Shown here one piece after another: positions 34,002-42,402 of a DNA stretch of 64,000 bases; within the stretch, counting starts at the first letter, position 1; each line of letters starts with the position of its first letter. A program made the translations under genes and the position numbers. Under the pieces are notes generated by a model that saw only the letters and a list, made by a program, of their open reading frames with translations, did no database searches and was not told where the DNA came from. The stretch spans positions 930,001 through 994,000 of the forward strand of contig JARGXX010000086.1 in NCBI GenBank assembly GCA_030374765.1. Direction: 5' to 3'. The DNA is from Agarophyton chilense. Its lineage: Eukaryota > Rhodophyta > Florideophyceae > Gracilariales > Gracilariaceae.

Positions 34002-37000
34002 CTAGTCGTCGTCGTCATCCATTATCATACCGCCGTCTTCATAGTCTCCATCTGTGTTAGCCGAGTTGAGACCCATCCCAGGTTCATCATCCTCTTCTTC
34101 ATACTCCTCTTCCCCACTTTCAACAACTTCCATTTTATAATCTTCATCCAACTCCTCATCCTCATCTACCTGGACGTCTTCATCATCACCCTTGTTGGAA
34201 TCATCCTCTTCGAACTTAGGCCGAAATGCTGGTTGCCTATGCACTGCGTCCGGTAGCTTGTACCCATCCGGTACCAAGTACATGTGATACCTCATGCAAA
34301 CTTCCTTAACCAATGCATCCTCGTATCCAGCTCCAGCATGAAACACATCTCCTCTTTCAATAAAAATGGAGTACGGCGGAATCCTGAACTTCCTCACTAC
34401 CATCGTCCGAGACAGCCGCTTCAAGCTCCTGTCGTCGGGCACGTACATGTTATGTGACCTCTCACAAACCCAAAGCATAAACGAACTCGCTCCCGACGCC
34501 ATCATGAAGAACCCTGGAACCTCTCCGACGTTCTTCTCGGCATCGGTCAGTCCTCGAAAGTCCGTATGTAACACCTGCCTTGGACAGCCCTCCGCCGTAC
34601 ACAGCACTCGCCCCCCTGTTTCAGGGGCATACATCCTCTTCTTCCCCGATCGGTTGTTGCACAACCGAAGAGCGGCCGCAATCTGTCCAAACCTCGCATC
34701 CAACAATGCCCTTTTCCTCACCATTAAAACGTTGTTCTCGTCCCCCTCCACAGAATCCACAATCCCCACCTTCGTCGTAATGTACCGCCCAACTCCCTTC
34801 ATTCTATCTCCAGCGTCTCTCTCCTCACCAGCGTTGATTATAGGGTCCCATTTCTTTCTATTCCCTTCAATCGTCAAGTCCGGCTGGTTCAAGAAATCCG
34901 TCTGGAAGAACTCTAGCAAAGTCCCAGTCACATCCCCATCGAAGTTTACCCCCCTCTTCTTCGCCTCATCCGCCATCCCCTCGTCCGTGGCAAACTCTTC
35001 CAGCACACAAAATCCTTTCTCCATCAGCTCACTTCTCTTAGTCGCGAAGTACTCGCGGGCCAAGTCATCCCTCTCCATTGCTGCCATCCATATCGCCTGC
35101 TCTTCATTCACAGGGTGGTCCTTCGTCGGTAGAATCACCCCAAGAACCGGTTCTTTCGTGGAACCCAGTTCCTTGTGCCTGTTATGAGCAGCACGCCAAT
35201 AAACCGCATGGTGCACACTTTTCAAGTCTTCTACCCTCAAGCACTCCGCCCTGTGCTTGTTCCGTAGGTAAATCATCTGCATCCAGAGGTGCTGATGCTT
35301 CACTCCATTTTCACCCGCCGGCCACTCGCTCGGAAGTGCATTCACCAAGTACACCCACGACATACCCGACCCCCCCGCATACGGTCCCGCCCTCTTCAGC
35401 CCCTTCGGAACACCCTCCGGATTATTGTCTTCGAAGCCACGCATTTGCACACCTTCCTCCTCTTCGTCCCCTACAAATGCACCCTGCCCCCCGTCATCAT
35501 CCAGTTCATCCTCACTCGATGAGAAAACATTGAGTACATGTTCCTTCAAGAAGCGCTTCAGCTCTTTCCTGCTCATCTTCTTGAACACATCCACCACGTC
35601 AGCCGGTATTTGAGCCGCAGATGTGCCCACCGTCTTTCTCCTCTTCCTCTTCCGCTTTAAAGGCTGTTCATACTCGCGTTCATCATCACTAATGACCACA
35701 GCCTTTCTCTTCCCCTTTCTCTGTCTAGGTTCCATCACCCTCTCACCCGCAGCATCCAGCCCGCGCTCAGTACCTTTTCTAGTTCGTGTGATGCGTCTGG
35801 GAACCACGGTTTCCTGGTGGGGTACAGACTCCCCAGCACTAGACGAAGGAACATTCACAGAAGGTGGCACCTCCACCACATCCTTCTCCGCACTTGGGGA
35901 CGCCAGACTCACTTTCAGACCGCCTTCAATCCGCCTTTGTGCGATTTTCATCCTCTTCGACACCAACCCCGGCCACAACCGCTTCGGACCACTGAGCTCC
36001 ATCTTCGCCGTTTGCATGCAAAGGTACTCCCTTAAAGACACCTCGTTCTTTCCCATCACAATTGTGCTGTCTAGAACCTTCCCCGCCGTCAGACCCTTCT
36101 CCTTTCCCGCCCTTTCGCATAGTTGGAACATTCCTATGGCGCATTGGAAGAACTGCTTTCGCGTCTCCTGGAAACGTCCCATATTCCCCGTAGAACCCAT
36201 CCTCACCCTCACATGTAGCTGCAAACAACGGATTGCGAAACGGAATATTTCGTCTTCGAGTCCTAACAACAAGTCACTCGACACATGCGCAAGCGTTAGC
36301 ACTGGACCCTCCTTGCATACGTTCTCAAAGAACTCCAGGAGACCTTCGCTCCTGACGAATTTCAACCCAAGAGTCGCATAGCGATTCAAGTGGCGCAAGC
36401 TGTAGATTCCTATAGCTTCGCTCGTCTTCAGCGCCCCAGCTATCCGTGTCGGAGTAAGGTCAGCCAACTTGGTTCTCTTATCGTCAATCAAGTTGCAAAT
36501 GAAGGACACTGTCGAATGAACCTTGTCGGCGAAACTCATCTTCAACACATTTGAACTCATTTCATTGAGTACATTACCAAGACCGAGCACTTCGTTCAGC
36601 GATAAAGGCTTCCGGTCCTTGCGTCTCCAAAGAACGACATCAAGAGACCGCACAATTTCCAACCACTTTCTCCCTTCAGAGGGATCATTCTTCAGATCTC
36701 GCAGAACCAAGACGCGGTGATGACCGTCAATGAGTATGACAGGCACCACTACCCTCCCATTGTGAACAATTTCACTGAAATCTAATTCCATTCCCCCGAC
36801 GATGGCAACAGCAATCGACCCTGCCGACGCAAGCCAGCCAAACGTTTTGCACTTTGCCATCGTCGCCGCCTTGTGTTCCGCATTCACACTTCTGACAGTC
36901 TTCTCGGGGATTTTTATGTCATCTATGTCCACAATCAAGCGGCACTGGTCATAGTCTGAAACAGAGATCTTTTTTTCCACGAGAGTCCTATCCACTTCCT

Positions 37001-37688
37001 GCGAAGGAACGGCATCGCCGTCACCGAACAACTCCAACTCGGGACCGGTGTGCGAATCCCCGCGTACATTCACCGCTGACCCCACCTCCACAACATCTTC
37101 ATCAGAATCATCCACTATCGTCACCCTCTTTTTCGGCTTGACGGGTTGCTTCATGGCCGGCGGCACTGTTGTTGGCTGTGCCCTCTTCCCCCTCAAAGGC
37201 GTAGCAGACTCCTTCGAGGGGGTCGCGCTTTTGGGAGTCTCCGGCCGAGGAGGCCCTGGAGTCAGCACAGAGGAGACGCGTGTCATCATCGAGGTATCCC
37301 ATGCGTATATACCTGCCGACACCATATCCTTCAGCAACTCCGGCGGCTCCTCTGCTCCCTTGAAGGAGTACGGATACTTGGAGTTGATCCCCTCCTTAAT
37401 TTCAGTCCTCCAGATGGCCACCAAGTCCTCTCCCGGCTTCGCAGACTCGCGCAACGAATGGCCATGCATCGCTCTGCAAAGCGCCTTCCCGGCCGCTCCA
37501 CTGCCCCCAACACCTCTCAACTCCGCAGTGCCAACCATAGTACCCTTCTTCTTCCCTGTCCCATCCGCCAGGAACAACGCCACCCTATCCCCACCAGCCA
37601 GATTGTTTCCCGATGTAGCTTTTCGCGGAGTGGCGCGTGGAGTACCCCGCGGAGTACCCCTCGCTTTCGCTTTGCCTCGAGTCATCAT
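34002..37688 (-). CDS. ParB-like domain fused to a probable 2OG-Fe(II) dioxygenase, 1,228 aa
   Basis: In order: a basic Thr/Pro/Arg-rich start; a ParB/Srx-like domain at about residues 250-355, with LIVDIDDIKI opening it and VVVPVILIDGHHRVLVLRDL around 313-332 (the DGHHR nucleotide-binding turn is at 321-325); a helical region with a ParB-type LSLNEVLGLGNVLNEM; a long linker with nuclear-localisation-like KRKRKRRK; and a C-terminal domain with HTD at 1041-1043, GDVFHAG with His 1117, and RYHMYL with Arg 1133. HxD...H...R is the iron and 2-oxoglutarate site of the dioxygenase superfamily that includes the JBP/TET DNA-base oxidases and AlkB. The last 70 residues are highly acidic. Single intact exon. 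Divergent from the methyltransferase-SET gene across the palindrome array. The likely role is to bind and oxidise nucleic acid or chromatin; substrate unknown. Confidence 0.65.
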   Translation of the reverse strand: MMTRGKAKARGTPRGTPRATPRKATSGNNLAGGDRVALFLADGTGKKKGTMVGTAELRGVGGSGAAGKALCRAMHGHSLRESAKPGEDLVAIWRTEIKEGINSKYPYSFKGAEEPPELLKDMVSAGIYAWDTSMMTRVSSVLTPGPPRPETPKSATPSKESATPLRGKRAQPTTVPPAMKQPVKPKKRVTIVDDSDEDVVEVGSAVNVRGDSHTGPELELFGDGDAVPSQEVDRTLVEKKISVSDYDQCRLIVDIDDIKIPEKTVRSVNAEHKAATMAKCKTFGWLASAGSIAVAIVGGMELDFSEIVHNGRVVVPVILIDGHHRVLVLRDLKNDPSEGRKWLEIVRSLDVVLWRRKDRKPLSLNEVLGLGNVLNEMSSNVLKMSFADKVHSTVSFICNLIDDKRTKLADLTPTRIAGALKTSEAIGIYSLRHLNRYATLGLKFVRSEGLLEFFENVCKEGPVLTLAHVSSDLLLGLEDEIFRFAIRCLQLHVRVRMGSTGNMGRFQETRKQFFQCAIGMFQLCERAGKEKGLTAGKVLDSTIVMGKNEVSLREYLCMQTAKMELSGPKRLWPGLVSKRMKIAQRRIEGGLKVSLASPSAEKDVVEVPPSVNVPSSSAGESVPHQETVVPRRITRTRKGTERGLDAAGERVMEPRQRKGKRKAVVISDDEREYEQPLKRKRKRRKTVGTSAAQIPADVVDVFKKMSRKELKRFLKEHVLNVFSSSEDELDDDGGQGAFVGDEEEEGVQMRGFEDNNPEGVPKGLKRAGPYAGGSGMSWVYLVNALPSEWPAGENGVKHQHLWMQMIYLRNKHRAECLRVEDLKSVHHAVYWRAAHNRHKELGSTKEPVLGVILPTKDHPVNEEQAIWMAAMERDDLAREYFATKRSELMEKGFCVLEEFATDEGMADEAKKRGVNFDGDVTGTLLEFFQTDFLNQPDLTIEGNRKKWDPIINAGEERDAGDRMKGVGRYITTKVGIVDSVEGDENNVLMVRKRALLDARFGQIAAALRLCNNRSGKKRMYAPETGGRVLCTAEGCPRQVLHTDFRGLTDAEKNVGEVPGFFMMASGASSFMLWVCERSHNMYVPDDRSLKRLSRTMVVRKFRIPPYSIFIERGDVFHAGAGYEDALVKEVCMRYHMYLVPDGYKLPDAVHRQPAFRPKFEEDDSNKGDDEDVQVDEDEELDEDYKMEVVESGEEEYEEEDDEPGMGLNSANTDGDYEDGGMIMDDDDD

Positions 37689-37978
37689 TTGAATCGGATC
37701 GTAGTCGGTCGAGGTTGCAAATGGTCGCAGAGCGCTTTGAGCCTTTTATGGTATACAGACTAAGACGTATTAGATCGAGCTCCTTTGGTGGCGACTATCC
37801 GGAACACTCCCGAGAGCAGTTCGTTGCAATCAGCCTGAACTACGTCCGCTTAGTTTCAACCTGAGCTACGTCCGCTTAGTTTCAAACTCAAGAAACTCCT
37901 TGTCTCTTTCCATCGCAAACACGCCTATTGGCTTGGTAGGCGATACAAGAAAATAAAATTAAAAAATTAAAAATATCC

Positions 37979-38795
37979 TGACGGCCGACAGAGGTGCGCT
38001 CCGACTTCATCGGGACCCCCGATGAAGTCCCCGCGCACCTCTGTCGGCCGACATAATACATATAATTTTGTAATTTTTGGAACGCTCAGGTGTACACGGT
38101 GCACTCTGTCGGCCGACAGAGGTGCGCTTCGACTTCATCGGGGGTCCCGGTGAAGTCCCTGCGAACCTCTGTCGGCCGACATAATACATATAATTTAGTA
38201 ATTTTTGGAACGCTCAGGTGTACACGGTGCACTCTGTTGGCCAACAGAGGTGCGCTCCGACTTCATTGGGGGTCCCGATGAAGTCCCCGCGCACCTCTGT
38301 CGGCCGACAGTTGACCAACATCTCAGAAACGCATCATGCGTGATGTTATGGCGTATTTGTCGGCCGACAGGGGTGCCCTGCGACTTCATCGGTCCACCGA
38401 TGAAGACGCAGCACACCCCTGTTGAGCGACAATGGACCAACATGTTGTAGGGACACCATTCGGGCCATTTGTGGGCCGCTAGGGGTGTGCTGCGACTTCA
38501 TCGGTGGACCGATGAAGTCGCAGGGCACCCCTGTCGGCCGACAAATACGCCATAACATCACGCATGATGCGTTTCTGAGATGTTGGTCGACTGTCGGCCG
38601 ACAGAGGTGCGCTCCGACTTCATCGGGGGTCCCGATGAAGTCCCCGCGCACCTCTGTCGGCCGACAGAGTGCACCGTGTACACCTGAGCGTTCCAAAAAT
38701 TACAAAATTATATGTATTATGTCGGCCGACAGAGGTGCGCGGGGACTTCATCGGGACCCCCGATGAAGTCGGAGCGCACCTCTGACGGCCGACAG
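37979..38795. repeat. Nested palindrome array: seven palindromes inside one large palindrome
   Basis: Seven units of about 72-76 bp (37,979; 38,107; 38,235; 38,359; 38,470; 38,592; 38,720) are each an inverted repeat. Their ends are the 10-bp palindrome GTCGGCCGAC and their centres ACTTCATCGG...CCGATGAAGT. Spacers are also mirrored: the TAATACATATAATTTTGTAA spacer after unit 1 is repeated after unit 2 and appears reversed before unit 7. The CGCATCATGCGTGATG spacer before unit 4 is reversed after unit 5. The dyad centre is near 38,450, between units 4 and 5, and the left arm has one extra unit and spacer. It fills the promoter gap between two divergent genes. Candidate roles are a replication origin, a partition or nucleation site for the ParB-like protein, or a shared operator. 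Confidence 0.9.
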
Positions 38796-38967
38796 AATGC
38801 AACCAGGATAGCTGCGAAGTCGTTCCGCAACAACCGTTCTTCCGTGCGCGCTCCTCAACCGTACTCACAATCTTTCCGTACCCACCCGCACCCACCCGCA
38901 CCCGCTGCTCTCTTTCACTCAGGCTCTCGTGACGACCGCCCGTGAGGTTGTTTGAACATGTACATAA
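38796..38967 (+). promoter_or_regulatory. Leader of the methyltransferase-SET gene
   Basis: This gap contains a short CCCACCCGCACC tandem near 38,883 and runs to the ATG at 38,968. Together with 37,689-37,978 on the other side it is the only non-palindromic DNA between the two divergent genes, so both promoters must lie here or within the array. Confidence 0.35.
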
Positions 38968-41900
38968 ATGGCTCCAGAACCCACGAGAACTTCTTCATCG
39001 CCTGCGGCAGACACCTTCGAAATGGGTAAACTGTTTGGTACGGGGGATGAAGTTATCAGGGCGTGTCTGGATTTGCGTGATCGTTACGCATCAACGAGGC
39101 GGGAGGAAGATGAGCCGCGAAAAGTGGGGCACACTGCATTCATCGATTTCGCAATTGCCAATCGCCACATCCTACCGGAGACCGCGAAGTTTTTTTATAC
39201 TCTCCTAGGTCCCGACCACACCAATTACACAGAAGATGAGCTCCGAGTTGTAGGAATGAGGGGCTCGAACTGTCAGAATTATTTCTCGGCGAGGTTGCTG
39301 GATATAAGGGATGGGGACCCAGATAGGCGCGTGAGGGACTTTTGGAACGCGTACGAGGCGGTGGAGTTCAAGGGCATCCCGAAGAATGTCACTTTGACAG
39401 AGTTCTTCAAAGGTCTGGATACAACCCGAAAGAAGGCGAGCAAAAGCCGGGCTCCATTCGCGACCGACTTCCCGACAATGTTCCAGAGGTTGCTGTTCCT
39501 CATTTGTATTCAGTCGGTCTCTATGGAGAAGAGAAGAGTCTCCCGTAAGCGAAGAAAGCGGGACAGAACCTACGATACGCCATTTTCGAAGGTGGCGATT
39601 TATGACAAACCAGTAGCTCAGCGTGTGGGCTTTGGTGTGCAGCTCGTCAATAACGCGTGGGACAGCTTCGCCCAGTATTTGGGATTCCCTGGCGTGGAAT
39701 TCATGGTTTTGCCCTTTATCCATCTACGATATTCTGATATGCAGTTCCAGGCAATCGGAAACAGAAGGGATGGGTTCTCTCACAAGGACATGGCCCAACG
39801 ACTCCTTCCTGGTAGAAACCGTACTTTATTGGAGGAGGATGTCGTCCCATGGGCGTGGAACCTGCCGGAGTACGTTGACACTCCACTTCGTATGTTGGCC
39901 AAAGAGTTTCTCGCTGACCTGCACAAAGTGGTGGTGAATGAGCAGCTTTACTCTATATCAGCTCCGGAAAGATGGGACGTTCTAAAACCGTTTACATACA
40001 CTTTGCCTAGAGTGTTTGCGGAGAGATTCGACTGCTTCTCGAACTCTCTTATCTCTACCATCTCGGAATACATATCGCCACTAAAGCTGCGAGGGAGTGT
40101 GGAGGTGGAAGTGGTGGCTGCGACAAAGGCGGAACCTACTATGGTTATGGAAGAAGACGAGATAGAAGTTGTACCCCCTGAGAAAGATTCGGAGGCTCCG
40201 GCGGTGGAGGGTGGAGAGGGAGTGGAGGGTGGGACCGGGAATGAGGAAGAGAACATGGGTGTTGGTCAGCATTCTTCCACAGCTGGACCAAGGTCGGTCG
40301 AATCTGAGTCGGTGGATATTCTGCCGCCTCACGACCTTACCTCTCTGGATGATATAATGTCTCTCCAAAAGTGCGAGTCGGAGATGGATAAGCACTGTCG
40401 AATGTACAATTGTACTTTCGAGAACCTGGTGGAGATTGACGAGACATTGCGCAGCAATGGGGTCTCTCCGATAGGGAAAGTGCAGTTGGTTCTCACGGAC
40501 CCGCCGTATAATATACGTGCGAAGAAGAACAGGAAAAACAGCTGGTACGACGTTCTTAACCGGCAAGACATGGTGAAGACGGCGAAGCTCATCTCTAAAC
40601 TTCTGCGTCCGGGAGGGCATTTCGTTATATTCTGCGCGATTGAGCAGGTGAACGAATGGAAAGAAGTGTTGGGTCGAATTGGTGCAAAGGATGAGAATGG
40701 ACAGAAGAGCAGGTCGTTTGTCGTGGACAAGGTCCAGCTGCACTTCATTCGCTCTCAAGGCAATCCGATGCGTAATCCCGGACGTAGTTCGTGCTCCCTG
40801 TTTCCCGGAACAGAGTACGCCATTCATGGAGTTCGCAGCGGGTTGTCCTACGCCGAACAACATGGCATGGTGAACTATGAGAACTTCAGCTATGTACCAT
40901 CGCGATATCCGGGTTACCATAGCGTGATTGACCAAGTGCCTCCCATGTCGAATGGTGAAACACTTCTATGGAGAAGGAAGAATGCCAAAGGAGCAGTTAC
41001 GTATCAGAAAGTGCGGGCGGAACAGAAGTCACGCGCTTTGCTGAAGGAGCTCATCAGCAGGTTTTCTCAGCCGGGAGACATAGTGGTGGACCTCTTCGCC
41101 GGAACATTTTCAACGGCCATGGCATGCATGGAACTGGAAAAGCACCGTCAGTTTCTAGGGTGTGAGCCAGATCCGCAGTGCTTTGCTCATGCGAAGCACG
41201 CCGCTACAGTGAAATTTGCGTCATGCATGCGGAACAACGAGACGGACATTCATATAACGCAAGATGTTCGGAACGCTGTGACTCGAGTGACATGCTTGTT
41301 TCCGGACGTCGTCATAAAGCGTTCGAAGTCCTGGAAAACACCTACCGGATTTCCCGAGCATCAGATGTTTCCACCCCATATCGTGGATTTTCTCTCCTCC
41401 ATGTGGCAGGATAAGAATATATCGGAGATTGGGCGACGGCAGGCGCTGTATGAGTGGCCAAGAAGTTTTCAAGGAAAGATGTCACTGTTGGATTGGAATG
41501 CTATTCTGGCAGTGGAGGCGACAGTATGTGGTTGTCGGATTGCAAATGCTGGAGTTGGTGTGTACACAACACGCCGGGTGATACAAGGTGAGACTGTTTG
41601 TTACTTTTACGGGACTTTGGTGTACCATAATCTTTCAAAGCGGAAGGAAGTTCATAAGGCATACGGAGGGGGGCTATTGAAAGCGACTGCTGATCGTTTT
41701 CGGCAGTACGCGATGGAGATAAGCGTCCGAGGGGAAGTGTTTCACAAGCTACCAGGAAGAATTAGTGGGGTGTCTCTTATTCCGGTGTGGATTGTCCCTG
41801 CTCCATTTTGCTTGGGGGGAACAATTAACGACCCCAAGTATGTGGAAGGGGATAGGGACAGGGATGCGGTTGAAGACGGGTTAATGAGACGCCGAACTGC

Positions 41901-42078
41901 AAATGTTCGGGTCATCAGAACTCCGGGGACGGGGCGGACCCCATTTCAGTTGAGAGACTATAGATTGCTTTCTGTGCAAGCAATTCGAGATATAGAAATA
42001 GGAGAGGAGCTGTTCGCGGATTATGGGACAGAGTATATCTGGAGTATGAATAACACGCCAGTCATAGTAATCGATTAA
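38968..42078 (+). CDS. DNA N6-adenine-type methyltransferase fused to a SET domain, 1,036 aa
   Basis: A novel N-terminal domain (to about residue 370) contains a basic RKRRKR cluster near residue 196 and is followed by an acidic linker. The methyltransferase has the catalytic motif DPPY at 511-514 preceding the S-adenosylmethionine motif DLFAGTFSTA at 708. This circularly permuted order is typical of N6-adenine/N4-cytosine enzymes of the bacterial N6_N4_Mtase family. A SET domain follows, with GVGVYTTRRVIQGE (from 862), the GGTIND pocket segment and GEELFADYG (1012-1020), as in histone lysine methyltransferases. One protein could thus mark both DNA and histones. Single intact exon. A degenerate relative lies at 26.0-27.2 kb next to P1, so the gene belongs to the P family and is not a chance capture. 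Confidence 0.85.
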   Translation: MAPEPTRTSSSPAADTFEMGKLFGTGDEVIRACLDLRDRYASTRREEDEPRKVGHTAFIDFAIANRHILPETAKFFYTLLGPDHTNYTEDELRVVGMRGSNCQNYFSARLLDIRDGDPDRRVRDFWNAYEAVEFKGIPKNVTLTEFFKGLDTTRKKASKSRAPFATDFPTMFQRLLFLICIQSVSMEKRRVSRKRRKRDRTYDTPFSKVAIYDKPVAQRVGFGVQLVNNAWDSFAQYLGFPGVEFMVLPFIHLRYSDMQFQAIGNRRDGFSHKDMAQRLLPGRNRTLLEEDVVPWAWNLPEYVDTPLRMLAKEFLADLHKVVVNEQLYSISAPERWDVLKPFTYTLPRVFAERFDCFSNSLISTISEYISPLKLRGSVEVEVVAATKAEPTMVMEEDEIEVVPPEKDSEAPAVEGGEGVEGGTGNEEENMGVGQHSSTAGPRSVESESVDILPPHDLTSLDDIMSLQKCESEMDKHCRMYNCTFENLVEIDETLRSNGVSPIGKVQLVLTDPPYNIRAKKNRKNSWYDVLNRQDMVKTAKLISKLLRPGGHFVIFCAIEQVNEWKEVLGRIGAKDENGQKSRSFVVDKVQLHFIRSQGNPMRNPGRSSCSLFPGTEYAIHGVRSGLSYAEQHGMVNYENFSYVPSRYPGYHSVIDQVPPMSNGETLLWRRKNAKGAVTYQKVRAEQKSRALLKELISRFSQPGDIVVDLFAGTFSTAMACMELEKHRQFLGCEPDPQCFAHAKHAATVKFASCMRNNETDIHITQDVRNAVTRVTCLFPDVVIKRSKSWKTPTGFPEHQMFPPHIVDFLSSMWQDKNISEIGRRQALYEWPRSFQGKMSLLDWNAILAVEATVCGCRIANAGVGVYTTRRVIQGETVCYFYGTLVYHNLSKRKEVHKAYGGGLLKATADRFRQYAMEISVRGEVFHKLPGRISGVSLIPVWIVPAPFCLGGTINDPKYVEGDRDRDAVEDGLMRRRTANVRVIRTPGTGRTPFQLRDYRLLSVQAIRDIEIGEELFADYGTEYIWSMNNTPVIVID

Positions 42079-42402
42079 AAGTGCATCGCTTTTGTTACTT
42101 TACTTCATTGTAGTGTACCAGATATTGTGGGCTTTTACTATGTTTGTCGCTACATATAACGTCAAAGCGTGACGTAGTACATATGCTAAAGGAAAGTCAT
42201 GTACACCGAAGGAGAATACTTTCCCAATATCTGGTGCGTTCGAGCGCATATTTAAAATATCTGAAAAGTTTGGGGGTTTTCTGAGAACACGAAAAGGGTG
42301 GAGGTATATTTTTGGAAGCAGAATGTTTCGAAGCTTCTCTCCCATCCATCGCATTGCAACGCGTGGAAGACCATACCACGATCGCTCTCTCTCTCTTCAA
42401 CC
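42079..42402 (+). promoter_or_regulatory. Intergenic leader before the partner gene
   Basis: 324 bp, AT-richer than its flanks, with a CTCTCTCTCTCTTC run just before the ATG at 42,403. No further motif is recognised. Confidence 0.3.

Noticed and set aside
37979-38795. CRISPR-like regular array
   Set aside because: Units are themselves inverted repeats with mirrored, repeated spacers rather than unique spacers, and the setting is eukaryotic.
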